Part shown: one piece after another, positions 46,302-57,832 of the stretch
Position numbering within the stretch: the stretch's first letter is position 1
Layout: every line of letters starts with the position of its first letter
Position numbers and translations under genes: made by a program
Assembly (NCBI GenBank): GCA_010405405.1
Contig: MU004237.1
Location: forward strand, 879,345 to 943,344
Length of the DNA stretch: 64,000 bases
DNA from: Microthyrium microscopicum
Taxonomy: Eukaryota; Ascomycota; Dothideomycetes; Microthyriales; Microthyriaceae
Direction: 5' to 3'
Notes under the pieces: generated by a model
Told to the model about the DNA's origin: nothing
The model's input: only the letters and a program-made list of their open reading frames with translations
The model's database searches: none

Positions 46302-49300
46302 TCACTCGGTTCCAACGATGGGCACATTGGTATTGATAGCGCCGGTAATACCAGCCGTAATGACCAAAGGACCCGCTGCAGCAGTTGCTACAACCCCATC
46401 CATGCCGACAGTATCATCTTCCGCAGCATCGGAATCATTAGCAATGACGTTGCCAGGAAACGTTGGAGGTGCGTTGAGATCTGACTTGAACATGCCTTCT
46501 GGAAGCCATGTACGCTCCTTGCAGAATAAACGAATCTCTTGCTCTTCCTTGGACATTATCTTTCCAGGCTTGACGGTAATATCTCCGATCTCCTGTCGGT
46601 AGTCAAACTCCGCTTGGTGGTAGATTTCGTCTACAACAGTGTTCATTTCTTTCGCAACTTCAGTCCCCAGGATGCCAAGTTTGATTCGAACCTCATTCGC
46701 TGCGTCATGAAACATCACAGTCACCTTGTCTTGAACTGCATTCTCCATGATAGATTTGATCTGTCGCCAAACTCCCTGGCCAGCCGCTGCCGCGCATTGC
46801 TTATAAGCTTGGGCTAATGTCTGCTGTATGGACGGCGCAAACATTCGGTTGGCATTCTTTTGATGTTCAGTTATGACCTCATTCATGTGTGCCTCAGTGA
46901 TCTCTAAGCCATTACGGTGATGCATCATTTGGCTGGCCAGAAGCTCTGTACGGACAGAATTTGTACCATGCTTTCGCACATAACTCGTTACGTCGTCATG
47001 AAACTCCTGGAGCACGAGCTTTGCCTTTTCTTCGAACGACCGAACGACTGCCGGGAGGGCAGTTCCGAAGGCATTCATCCAAGGACGCGCAATCTTCTTG
47101 GTCATTGGTGCCACCAGGGCTTCATTGAAATCAATATCATGGTCGTCGGTACTGTATCTCCCAGCGCGTCTGACAACAGCCCGATACGTCTGGAAATGTA
47201 GCCCACCTTTCGATTGCGGAAGTCCCCAGCCTTTCGCCGTGCTGACTGCCGCAGACTGAGCCACGAAAGAGGCGCTGACATATCGCTTGTATATTGTTTG
47301 CTTGAGTATGCTTTCGAACGCGTCCTTGCTCTCATGAACCTCCTTCTTAAGACTACTTTTCAGCTGATATAGCTTCTTTTCCAGATGCATTGCTGGGGAG
47401 TTGCGCAATCGTTCTTCTGCATCAACACCAGCTCCGTCATTGGCGGCCCATAGCTCCAAGGACGTAACGAGCTTGAGGAAAGAATTCAAGAAACGTCGGG
47501 AGACTGCCATTCTCCCAGATCTCGTCAGCTCTCGACAATGTGCTTGGAGTTGGGGTATCTCAGTCTGCTCCAAGGTTTGGAATCCAACAACTGGAGTTTC
47601 ATTCTGCATTCTACCATTGAGCTGTTGGAAGCCCCAACTTGAGACGCAGTACACGGGCAACGATTTTGCTAGTGCTTCATAATCGTATTGATCCTCATTT
47701 GGGTCGAATGTAGTATCGTCTTTCTCCGATTCTAGTCGTTGGTAGTGCTCTTTCATACCAAGGGCATAATCTGCACGGATTGAATCCTTGGAATATGCAT
47801 TGCGTTTGACAATACAGGTGGTGACTATGCCAGCCTTGATATCACTCATTTCTTTTTGCATTTGACTGATCGAGTTTTGCAACTGAAGATTTCCGGTTAG
47901 TATAAAAGCATTCCATGGGGTCCGTCAACCACATTATTCACAGTAGCTTTGACGGGTAAAACTTACCTCTTTCATGTTCTTCTCGATATCCTTCAGCTCC
48001 GTACGACAAGCGCTCTTCTCGGACTTCAGGTCTTTGACTTTCTCTTCGGCTTCTTCGCCTGTGATAGGAACCCGCTTCAAACTGTTAGTTTCCTTCGGAG
48101 CATAAACAGTCTCTCCCTTCTTAATCTCGTCCGCGAGATCAAGCCACTTATCCAAGTCGTCGTCAACCTCGTCGAACTTGTCTTTACGTCCCTGCTTTTC
48201 CTTCTTTAGCCCTTCGAAATTGGCTTTGGCAGTATTGATCTCTTTCTGACGCTTGCGGCTTTTTTCTCGTTGGGCCGAAATTTCTGGCTCTATCTTCAGG
48301 GATTTGGGCGCTTCGTCGACCGAGATGCGATCCGTCTGAGAGCAGATAAAAGTGACTGCAGAAGCTTGACCATCAAGTAAGAGCTGTGTCTTGAATGCAT
48401 CGCCAAGGAGATTCTTGGCCACTTTGTTGTCAACAGCTCGATGGATACTTGCGACAACCCAGAAGCCGGTGCAGTCTTTGAGCCAATTTTTCATCACAGC
48501 TGCCCGAGCAGCATTGGCGTCCGAGAGCCCGGGACAGTCGGCAATTTCCATTCCAGTTTCCAGAACGGGCGATTTGAGGTACACCCGTACGCATTTGATG
48601 AGCGGCCAATATTCTCCAGGCCACTCGCTTGTGTCAGTTTGAGCCGGCTTCGAGCTTTCGCCTGCCGATTTTTCTTTACTGTCCACATAGTCTGATAGCT
48701 TGCGACGAAACGCTTCCGGCGTTGAATCTTGAATATGCACAACCCGATCAAGGCGTTTGCTTAAGGCAACGTCCGATGCCAAAAATGCGGGAATATCGCT
48801 CAAAGCTCGTTCTATGTCCGTCTATAAGTCGTTAGCCGAACATTCGGTGGCATTTAAAATGGCAATTAATTTATGCGATGGCAATTCACTGCTGCATTAA
48901 CCAAGTATCGAACTTACTTGTTTAGTCAAATGAGGATAGACAGCCTTGAACCTCGCATAAGCCTCTTCCTCTTCCGTGTCTGGGACATTGAAGTTCCGCG
49001 AAAGCCGGCCTTCCTCGAGTAAAATGCTCCCTATCGTTGATAGCTCTTCTGTCCAATCGCTCATTCGCATGAACACAATCGCTCCCTTGAATTTCGCGGC
49101 AGGGTCGTTGCTGTGATTGAAAGCAAAAACCGTTATCACGGCAGTGCAAGCTCGTATGCAATTTGTGGGCGCGAGACTGCTCTATGTTAGACATGAAGCC
49201 AGGCAGCTGCTGATATTGACTTACTGCTCCACCCCCAACAGTGCATTGAGAAGGCTGCTCTTCCCATCTCCTGTACCACCAATCACTCCAATGAGTGTAC

Positions 49301-49908
49301 GGTGTTGTGTCGGTAGATTCATCAATTCTTTGATCGAGACACTCCATCGATTAGCATCAACCCCATTCAATGCTTCCAACTCTTGAATTCGGCTAAGAAG
49401 GGCCGGGAGACAACCTTTGATACGACGTACAGCCTGCTCCATTTCCTCTGGGCGATTGCTGGACTCCAGTTTTGTCAGGTATTGAAGGTTCGACATTTGT
49501 TTGGATTTCGAAATGTCCACGATTTGGCTGTTCTCCCCCACAGCGCGGAGGACAATGAGGCCATCTTTGCAGTGGTCGAATTTGTCCACAGTGGCATAGT
49601 CTGAGCCGCACAAGCCAAATGAATGGAACAATTGGACTCGGTGACCAACCATGTTCTCGCAACGGTTCATAACTTCTGTGATCGAATCATCCTAGGCAAA
49701 ATTAACTCTGTACTGGGAGACATAAACGTGGGCATACCTTTTTGCACTGGAACCAGAGGAAGTCTTCTGCTTGTAAGGTATCCGGAGTAATCTTTTTATT
49801 GTGCTCAGGACGCAGGATGGCAACCTGACAGGAGTCGGTTTCCAAGTATGGTTTTTGTCGCCAACGCTTCGCGGCTTGGCGTAGCTGCTCCGTAATAGCC
49901 GGATCCAT
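46302..49908 (-). CDS. Dynamin-superfamily large GTPase, SLIP-GC type
   Basis: Five exons (49908-49738, 49691-49225, 49176-48918, 48821-47967, 47882-46302) join in frame to 1110 residues. The GTPase domain has the P-loop G-G-T-G-D-G-K-S-S at 195-203, a switch I region with P-T-N-C-I-R-A-C-T, the G3 motif D-C-P-G-L and a G4-like S-Q-T-D. A long charged coiled coil (about residues 485-600) is inserted after G4. The C-terminal 500 residues are helical, like the stalk of such enzymes. Fungal homologues of the vertebrate nuclear GTPase SLIP-GC have this layout; their role is not known, and genome stability or allorecognition are guesses. No signal peptide or membrane segment is evident. I chose ATG 49908 because a frame running upstream to 50124 has poor context. 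Introns are 46, 48, 96 and 84 nt. Confidence 0.83.
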
Positions 49909-50759
49909 GGCTATGATAGTATTCCACCAACAGTCCTGGGTACTCAAGGGGGAACTATGGTAGAATATGTATGTATCACGATTAAGAAGTGTTGTAGTAT
50001 ATCTATTGTAGGAGCGGTTGATGTTTCTAAGGATGAGAATGTTGTATGATAGGTTTTTGGTTGGAGAGCAAGAAGTGGATGGAGGAGCAAAGGCTTTATA
50101 GAAACGAAGACGCGATTCGAGCACAAGTGAAATGCTACAAGTGAAAATCGAGGCTCACGCTATGAGACCAACGTAAGAAGTAGTGTTCGTAAGAGAAGGA
50201 CGCGTTGCCTAGATAGTGATTTTCCTCAGATCAAATGGGAGGAGCGAAAGAAAGCGAATGCCAGATGAGGCGGTAATGGCAAGCAAAATGAAGATGGAAG
50301 TTGATCCAGTGAGTTACTGAGCGATCTCTCAAGATGTCGTTGATGAGAGTATTATAGCGTAACTTCTGATTTAGAGAGTCTGGACGGACAGTTGCCATAT
50401 TAGGAGAAGCGAAGTGATCGCGTGTTATATCTTAAAACCTGTCATATTTAGGCAGCTACATATCAGAAAAAGACACGCTAATTCAAAAAAGTCTTTGTCT
50501 TATGTCTCAAGTCTCTTCTTGGGATGCATAAGCTCCTGCCATCGCTGAGGAACAGTGATATATCAGATACCTGCTGCAATACGTTAGATATCCCCAAGGA
50601 AAAGCTTTCGCACTCGCATGCCATACACATTCCTTGCTGAACATGTTTTCTCGGTGTTGTAGATCCAATAGCGCCGCTTTATTTCATTGTCGGATAGATA
50701 CATGATATATGAGACATGACATTAGAGATCAACATCCCTGGCTAGGAACAAGTCAGACA
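49909..50759. other. Intergenic region
   Basis: This is the promoter of the GTPase gene (minus) and the 3' flank of the secreted-protein gene (minus). About 850 bp; no supported frame or repeat. Confidence 0.4.
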
Positions 50760-51968
50760 TTACCGTGATCCGCCTCCAACCTTCGCTCCAGCTCCTCCAC
50801 CCGCATTAGCTTGAGGTTGAGCAGGCTGAGCCGGCGCGGCAGCAGGACTTCCAGACTGAGCCGGTGGAGCAGTGCCCTGGTTTCCTCCTCCTCCACCACT
50901 ATCTTGCTTCCCAACGACCGCCGACACCAGCTGGCCAGCAGCATTGAAGACAATGTTGACCAACGCATTCAGTGGACCGTACTTGTACGTCTTCTGGATC
51001 AAGTTGTTGGGTAACATTTGACTTTTGCCCGTATATGTCATGTTTTGCTGATAATTTCCTACAATTGAATTGACTGTTTGTCCTGCATCGCTTACAACTT
51101 GTTGCACGATATTTCCCAGATTGTCGATTAAGAAGTTCAACACTGTACCGCCCCGTGTGATAGAACCCAGTAGACCGTCGACTTGACCGATGACATTGTC
51201 TAGGATGTTTGTGACGTTGTTGATTGTCGCGATTAGCAGTGGATTCAGATCCAAGGACTGGAATACACGATTGATGATATCTGCCAAATGGCCTAGACGC
51301 ACGACGAGCTCGAGTTCAGCGCCTACGTCGGAGATGGTGAGGTTTACTTTGGTGATGGAGGCATAAACGCCAGCATTCACCGTGACGAGGTTGGCGACTT
51401 GTGCGTTCAGGTTGATGTCGACTTGTAGGTTGTCAACATCGAGCTCGATACGCTTGACACCAATGGTGGGAACTTGAAGAAGGACATCGGGTGGTGTCAC
51501 TGAGGAAGAAGTTGCGAATGCTGGGAGAGGCTGAGGGCTGAAGGAGTAGGATGAGGTTGGCGAGCTTCTGGTCGATCCTGAAGTCGACGATCCCCCTGGC
51601 TTTGTCGTTGAAGATGGTCCTTTTGGCGCAGAACTTGTTGGTACGGAACTCTTCGGCGCTGATGCTGGTGGTTGTGATCCTGGCGATTGTGCTGGAGGTG
51701 CTGATGCTGGCGGTGCGGAACTGGCCGGTGGTGTCGCAGAGACAGGAGGAGCAGTTGTAGCTGGTGGAGCACTCGCAGGAGGAGGTTGAGTAGTGTCTTC
51801 CACAGCAAGCCGGTTGAAAGTCGATAACGAAGAATAAGTTTCAACTTTCTGATTGCCCCAGTCTACAACAGGGTTATAGCTCTCGGCTCTGGCCGCTGGA
51901 GTATCCTGGGCGATGGTCCTGCCTACAAGCAGGAGAGTAGCAAGAGCTATTATCCTTTGGCCTGCCAT
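50760..51968 (-). CDS. Secreted protein with Pro/Ser linker and unknown core (paralogue 1)
   Basis: This intronless gene encodes 402 residues. A signal peptide covers residues 1-20 (ending A-Q). A mucin-like linker with P-P-A-S-A-P-P words lies at about 60-150. The core (about 165-265) has short alternating hydrophobic strands and an S-L-D-L-N-P-L block. This core clearly resembles the protein encoded divergently at 52504-53604 (N-A-G-V, L-V-x-L/A-R-L-G, S-L-D-L-N-P). The C-terminus is Gly/Ala/Pro-rich and lacks a GPI tail. Many N-x-S/T sites. I do not recognise the core; an extracellular adhesive or lipid-binding role is speculation. Codon use is G-rich at its C-terminal end. Confidence 0.75.
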   Translation of the reverse strand: MAGQRIIALATLLLVGRTIAQDTPAARAESYNPVVDWGNQKVETYSSLSTFNRLAVEDTTQPPPASAPPATTAPPVSATPPASSAPPASAPPAQSPGSQPPASAPKSSVPTSSAPKGPSSTTKPGGSSTSGSTRSSPTSSYSFSPQPLPAFATSSSVTPPDVLLQVPTIGVKRIELDVDNLQVDINLNAQVANLVTVNAGVYASITKVNLTISDVGAELELVVRLGHLADIINRVFQSLDLNPLLIATINNVTNILDNVIGQVDGLLGSITRGGTVLNFLIDNLGNIVQQVVSDAGQTVNSIVGNYQQNMTYTGKSQMLPNNLIQKTYKYGPLNALVNIVFNAAGQLVSAVVGKQDSGGGGGNQGTAPPAQSGSPAAAPAQPAQPQANAGGGAGAKVGGGSR

Positions 51969-52503
51969 CTTGTTGTCTGCGTAAAAGACTGAAGATCAGA
52001 CCAAAAAGAAGTCTTGGAGATTCAAAAAAATCCGGGACGGGAGGGGTGTCGCAATCGGCGTTCCATTTCGAAAATTCCAATGGCACTGACATGGGCATTT
52101 TGATTATATTGCCATATACGGTGGAGGCTCTTCGACCTCTCTTGTCAATGGTCAACTGTAATTCCGAATTGGTTTATGCCAACTTCTTTGGAATGTAGTC
52201 TATTTGGTGCAGGGATTTCCACAAATCATATCCAATCTCAGCCTTGTGGCCGTTTCAAGGATATTGTACTCAATGCAAAAGTCCAACGTCTAGGGCCGGC
52301 TTGCCCATAGTTTTACGTCTACAAGTGAGTGATTGCAGATGAATAGCATATTCCCTTGTACGAATATAGCTAATCAAGTAATTATGCCACTTTCTTTTTC
52401 GCTAGCCCTTTGGTTTTTCGCATCTCACCCATTGCCCACCTCTATCTTGACTGCAGTCTGACGGCATGCTCTGAACACCAAAGACACTGCACACTCAGCC
52501 AAG
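51969..52503. promoter_or_regulatory. Bidirectional promoter region of the divergent secreted pair
   Basis: These 535 bp separate two divergent, related genes and could drive both. A run of A residues lies at 52023-52029. I found no convincing palindrome or TATA box by eye. Confidence 0.4.
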
Positions 52504-53604
52504 ATGCATAACCGATGGGCGTTCATAATCCTGGCCATCTGCTATCCAGCACTAATAGCAGCTCAATCCACAGCCCAACCTACACCCGCCCAACCAGCGC
52601 CCGGTCCAGCACCAGGCGGTCAAACTCCCTCCCAAGCGTCATCCGCCCAACAACCACAAGCCCAAGGTGACATCCCCACCAATCCAAAAGGCGTTCCCAA
52701 AGGATCCGGCGTCGCAGGAAACTCCACCCGCCCACCACCGAAAGGCGGCAAAGGCCAAGATCCCGCCACAGGCTACTTCGGCTATGACCTGCAGCAAAAA
52801 GGCGATCCCAACTCAACACACTATGAGACCGCCAACACCAACAACACCGACGACCGCAATGTCACCATGTTCGCCGAGCCAGACGTCCACCTAAACGCCT
52901 CCGTGCACGTTGGCGAAATTTTGCTAGAAGTGCTGAACATCACCGCAAAAGTCAACCTCGACGCCGAAGTCCGCGGCCTAGTAAAGTTCAACGCCGGTGT
53001 CAACGCGCACATTGACCGCGTTCGTCTACTGATCCAAGGAGTCGAGGCGCGAGTGCTGCTGGAAGCACGGTTAGGCAATCTGGTACAAATCGTCAGTGAT
53101 GTACTCGACAGTCTTGATTTGAACCCTATTATCGCCACACTGGCCAATGATGTCAATAAGATTGTGAATACGACGGTTGGGCAGTTGACGGGGCCACCGC
53201 CGAAGCAGAAAATTCAGAAGCGGTCGAGTAGGATTGACTATAATATTTTATACTCTGTCAACGATTATGGTGGGAACACGCATACGAATCGGATACTGGA
53301 GCAAAATGGCGAGATTGTGGATGAGTACTTGGATAACCAGGGCAATCGACATGGGGTGGAAGTCATCGGATACTATGAGCGGGATATGGAGTTCAATGGG
53401 CATGATTTCCCTATGTCGAGGAATGGGCAAGCTGTGAGGGAGCGGGAGTATGTGTATGCGCCGTTTCCGGGGTTGAGTGTGGTGAGTGCGGTGTATATAA
53501 CCGATGATGGGAAGGTGATTGGGACGCAAGTGATTAGTGAGAGTTTTGGCGGTGGAACAACGTCGATCGAAAATAAGGAAGAAAAGAAGCTGAGGCAAAG
53601 GTAG
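52504..53604 (+). CDS. Secreted protein with Pro-rich linker and unknown core (paralogue 2)
   Basis: This intronless gene encodes 366 residues. A signal peptide covers residues 1-20 (A-L-I-A-A-Q), followed by a P/Q/G-rich linker to about 95. The core (about 125-225) matches that of the divergent neighbour in order and spacing: V-N-L-D/N, N-A-G-V, R-L-G-x-L, S-L-D-L-N-P-I. The C-terminal 130 residues differ from the neighbour: they are Y/D/G/N-rich, begin after a K-R-S-S dibasic site (about 240) and could be a separable domain. No GPI tail. The function is unknown. Codon use shifts from C-ending to G-ending near 53090, just before the core ends. Confidence 0.75.
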   Translation: MHNRWAFIILAICYPALIAAQSTAQPTPAQPAPGPAPGGQTPSQASSAQQPQAQGDIPTNPKGVPKGSGVAGNSTRPPPKGGKGQDPATGYFGYDLQQKGDPNSTHYETANTNNTDDRNVTMFAEPDVHLNASVHVGEILLEVLNITAKVNLDAEVRGLVKFNAGVNAHIDRVRLLIQGVEARVLLEARLGNLVQIVSDVLDSLDLNPIIATLANDVNKIVNTTVGQLTGPPPKQKIQKRSSRIDYNILYSVNDYGGNTHTNRILEQNGEIVDEYLDNQGNRHGVEVIGYYERDMEFNGHDFPMSRNGQAVREREYVYAPFPGLSVVSAVYITDDGKVIGTQVISESFGGGTTSIENKEEKKLRQR

Positions 53605-53838
53605 ACTGGTAGTGCTATTGATTGGCGAGTAGTTCGAGCTCGATCGCGAAACTGGAGATGATTCCTAATGTTGGGACAGCTGAGCGCCTTTGCTATAAGC
53701 TATGTACAAAAATCTATTGACTCATTAGCACGTTCTTCTCTCGTTAATTTGCCGGAATTTGCATAGAAGTCCAAAAGACTTATATTGTATATCGGGTCTA
53801 TCTGGCGTCTGGAAGGCTATCGATCGTTCTCACAGCAA

Positions 53839-55581
53839 TCATGGTGCGTCGTCAAACACCAACATACACTTCATCCCCTTGGCTACAAGCGCAAAGTGAT
53901 CCGTATGCTCCATATCATCATGAGTTTGCTCATTTTCAACGCGGACTTGGAGTTTCGAGATGATTCTTGCAACCATAATACGAATATTATTTGTCGCCAT
54001 TTGTTGACCAAGACAAGCTCGCGCTCCTTTACCCCATACCAATATGGCGTCCTGCATATCTCGAGTTCCATATTCAGATCCACCCCAGCGCGTTGGGTCA
54101 AAGGTATCGGGATTTTTGAACACTTCTGGATTTCTTTGGCTGGTGAAGGGACCGACGCTTAGGTAAACCTATCAAATATCAGTTCTGTGTCACCTTGAGG
54201 TTTGGAATCCTTACATTGCCAGGTACGTAGAGACCATCAATCGTTGCTCCCTCTGGTGGTGTGACTCGAGGTAGACCAGACATGACAGGTGGATGAAGTC
54301 GTAGAACTTCATGAATGCAGCCATTCAGGAGTGGGAGGTCTCTCAATAGTTGCATTGGGTAGCCTTTGCCATCGACATCTGCTTCGCGTAGCTCGGCTCT
54401 AACCTTTTCTTGCCACTCAGGGTGACGGGAAAATTCGTACATGAGGTAAGTCATTGCGTTGCTGGTTGTATCGGTTGCCGCAAAAGTGAAGCCGGTACAT
54501 TCGTTTTGAATAACCTGATCGTCAACGGGTTTGCCTCCAGTGACACGATCACCAACGAGCATTTTAGTCAGAATGTCGCGTTTTCCAGAGTCTCGACCGT
54601 TGCGTTCAATATATGAGGCTATTGCCTTTTTCGCGTACTGCAGATTTCCATTAGCGCTGTCTGGACTAAGAAAGGATCTATACTTGCATTGTCTAAGTAA
54701 TCGGAAGAATCTACTAGATCTTTCAGTGTTAGAGGGAGGAAACTTCTTGTTGCTTTAAGCAATGCGAGGACTGGGCTCATGGTTTCTCGAATCATATAAT
54801 GAAGGAATGCAAAGTCGACCATATGTGAGAACTTCTTTGCACCAGGATCTCCATTGAGACCGCCAAATCGTTTACCAAAGAACAATTCACCTATTATATA
54901 TCAGTAAGCGTCCTTTGCTGACAGCATTGAGAACCAACCAGCAAGATCGAGATTCAGCATTCGATCGTAGTACAACAGATCAATCGGCTCTCCCTTATGA
55001 GCATTGACATTGTCAAAGAGTTTTCCAGAAAGCTCTTGCAAAGAAGGTTCCAGTTCCAGTAGAGTTTGTTTCGAAAACAAGTGAGTAAATCGCTTCTTCA
55101 TCTCTCGATGTCGCGGTTCTCTCTGCAAGAACATTTGACCAGTATTCCCAAACCGATTGTACACGTATGAAATTGGGCAGGCGGTTGGACCAGCGTAGAT
55201 ATCTCGAATGGCATTGTTGGTCATGAACGAGAGCTCGTCAGGGCCAACTTGTACAACAGGTCCATATTTCTTGTGCAACTCATATTCTTCACGATGGCGA
55301 TATCCTGCGAGATCTCGTAGACTGTATGGCAGACCGGTATATTTTGCCCATTTTGGACCAGGAATGTTCATTCCCCGAAGCGGCGATGTGACGATTGTGA
55401 TGATGGGCTGTCATAAATCAGCTTTTGTACACGTAATGGGTTTCTTGTCCATGGGAAAGGCAAATCTTACTCTGACAATGATGTAGACCAGCAACGCGCC
55501 GGCCAGCAAATTGATATAGGTGCGAACCTGAGTAAACTCAGAACGAAGAGCTTCGGCGCCATCCATACTCGCGACTGTCAT
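53839..55581 (-). CDS. Cytochrome P450 monooxygenase
   Basis: Five exons (55581-55471, 55407-54939, 54890-54715, 54637-54215, 54168-53839) give 502 residues, normal for a microsomal fungal P450. An N-terminal membrane anchor lies at about 20-37. Landmarks: I-helix A-A-T-D-T-T at 305-310, E363-x-x-R366, the PERF-like F-D-P-T-R-W, and the heme loop W-G-K-G-A-R-A-C-L-G with Cys445 (Trp replaces the usual first Phe). The third intron is least certain: a 77-nt intron with donor GTAGAT and acceptor CTGCAG keeps the frame, whereas the GTATAG donor 31 nt downstream breaks it. The substrate is unknown, and no biosynthetic cluster surrounds it. An in-frame start 15 nt downstream (M-D-G-A) is an alternative. 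Confidence 0.85.
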
Positions 55582-56609
55582 CCTGTAAATTCAAGACACT
55601 GAGACAAACGCGAGCGAATCCTCGATATAAAGCTCTTACAGGTAGTAGCAAACAATCAAACAACTGTCCCCAGTCGATTTCGTATACCTTGTCACGCCCG
55701 CGGCCACACCACCAGGTGGGGTCGAGCTTTAATACCTGGACAAACATCACTTTCGCTACAAGGACAAGCTAGAGATGCGTGGTGGCATGCCGCCTCAAAG
55801 TCGTCTCCGCGACCTGCAGAAAAGCACCCGCCTCTGCTTGACCTGCCTTGACCTGCCACCACGGTATAAACACCATATCGCCACGCATCCAATCACACGG
55901 ACAGCAATGTGCTACCACAGACCTGGGCTTGACCGGGGGGACGGCTATTGCATCCGCCAAACCAGCGAGGTGCAGAGACCTTGACGATGGAAGTGCTTGT
56001 GGTTGGTTGGGTGCGTGGGTGGTTGATCAACTTGCAGCGGACCTGACTGTCCAAAAGACCGGCCGCGGGTGGACGTGCGGCTGCATCGCGTGTCGCGACT
56101 ACGATTGAGCAGAAGCGAGGAGACTGCGAAGGCTGGAAGAGATCATTGTATCTCGAGATTTACATCGGGATATGATTGTACAATAAGAGATCCAAATGAA
56201 TGGTAGACAAGGTTTATGTTGTTGTCGGGAATGGTACGGGAGGAGCCGCAAAGCAAAGCCCGTGTCATCCGCCCAGTATATCGGGTTTCTCCAATTATTT
56301 ATCCTTTGACGATGTAGTTCCTGAAATTACGACATGAATCCAGTAGAGATAATATGAATCTATGAGATATGACCTCTGTGGACTCCATTTCAAATTGATG
56401 CTCTCTGGAGACCAACAAATATAGCGTGCTTATTAAGCAAGCAAACCCTCACATGCCAGCAGCCAATTCAAGACTTCCAAATTTATACTCCGCATCAAAT
56501 CCTCCAAACACACCAAAAAAAATAACCTATCACCACAAGTAAAAACTCACAAATCCACTTCTTACAATCCACGCCAAACCGCCATTCCCATAACCACCTA
56601 CCAACAAAA
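55582..56609. other. Intergenic region, P450 and ankyrin promoters
   Basis: About 1 kb without a supported gene. The part at 55650-56110 is GC-richer than its surroundings and has several overlapping frames of 60-86 codons without domains. The last 150 bp are C/A-rich, an ordinary leader for the ankyrin gene. Confidence 0.4.
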
Positions 56610-57332
56610 ATGCCATCCCAGCACGACATCCTCCTCCGCCTAACCCCCGACGCCCCCACCCGCGTCCTCTCCGCCCTCTCCACCTCCCCCAACCCATCAA
56701 CCCTCGCAAGCGCCGCCGACTCCAACGGCTACACGCTAATCCACGCCGCCGCCTCGTACGCCCATCTCGACATGTTACGCACACTCGTACGGACCTATGG
56801 TGTCAACGTAAACACGCGTGACAACGATGGGCAGACACCGCTATTCCATGCGGAAACGCTGGAGGTCGCGAAGTGTCTGGTGGAGGAGTTGGGTGCGGAT
56901 GTGGGGGTGGTGGATGGGGAGGGGTTGAGTGTGTTGGATAGTGCGAGGGCGGATGGGGAGGGGGAGGGGTTGGTGGGGTATTTGGAGGGTGTGGTTGGTC
57001 GGGCTGGAGCGAGGAATGGGATGATAGAGGGCGGTGGTGAGAACGTAAATGGAGAGAGAGAGGCAGAGGCGGTGGAAGTGCCGGTGCAGACGGAGGCGTT
57101 GGCGCGGACGCGAGTACCGGAGAATGTGCAGGTGAATTTTGGCACGATGCCTGAGTTACCGCCGTCTGAGATGGCGGATCCGCGGATTCGTGCGAAGATT
57201 GAGGAGTTGGCGGCGCGCGGGGACTTTGAGAGTGAGGAGGCGCAGAGGGAGTTGAGGAATTTGGTGGCGGAGGTGGTGACGGGGATACAGGAGGAGGGAC
57301 CGGACCGATCGAGAAGGAGGACGGGTGATTGA
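56610..57332 (+). CDS. Ankyrin-repeat protein
   Basis: This intronless gene encodes 240 residues. About two ankyrin repeats are clear in residues 35-115: N-G-Y-T-L-I-H-A-A-A-S-Y and D-G-Q-T-P-L-F-H-A. A degenerate G-L-S-V-L-D-S-A-R repeat follows. The rest is acidic and ends in a basic R-R-R-T-G-D. A similar short ankyrin protein occurs in other yeasts and fungi (the YCR051W type, of unknown role). The sense strand is C-rich in the first third (56625-56700) and G-rich after about 56865, one of the strongest within-gene composition switches in the window. Confidence 0.75.
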   Translation: MPSQHDILLRLTPDAPTRVLSALSTSPNPSTLASAADSNGYTLIHAAASYAHLDMLRTLVRTYGVNVNTRDNDGQTPLFHAETLEVAKCLVEELGADVGVVDGEGLSVLDSARADGEGEGLVGYLEGVVGRAGARNGMIEGGGENVNGEREAEAVEVPVQTEALARTRVPENVQVNFGTMPELPPSEMADPRIRAKIEELAARGDFESEEAQRELRNLVAEVVTGIQEEGPDRSRRRTGD

Positions 57333-57832
57333 AATGTTGATGAGGAGGATTGATGAAAGAAAATTCGAAGATTCCTAAGCTGCTTATCTTCACGAGAGAT
57401 TGCATTGCTTTCCCCGAGATGCAATCGGAGACACCCCAGATTGAGCGAAGCGAACTATCACTAGCTGATACCATACCAGCCAGACAGTTCTTCGACTGCG
57501 GACTGAAAAGATGCGATTGGATTCAACTATACACGGGTATACAATGCACAAGTAGTAGTAATGAGCCTCGCGCCTTGAGTCCAACTCGCAAAGCGCCAGA
57601 ACACAACCAGGGCCGTCAGATCCCAACCACAGGATAACAAAGTATATATAACGCTCCACGTGCCGTAACCGCAAAGCAACAAGAGCGCCGAGCAATACGC
57701 AAAGAGGTATGTATATTACATGGTAAGATTTCAAAAGGGCCAGGGGTTCCTCAAGCATCGGCGGTAAGAGCAGTACAAGAACAGTTTTACGTAGGTCCGT
57801 ATAAATGAATACATGAAGTCTTCAACCACCAA
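57333..57832. other. Intergenic region, convergent genes
   Basis: This is the shared 3' flank of the ankyrin gene (plus) and HMG gene (minus), 500 bp. No supported feature. Confidence 0.4.

Noticed and set aside
54619-54718. GTATAG donor for P450 intron 3
   Set aside because: With the CTGCAG acceptor it gives a 46-nt intron that breaks the frame; the 77-nt intron from GTAGAT keeps it.
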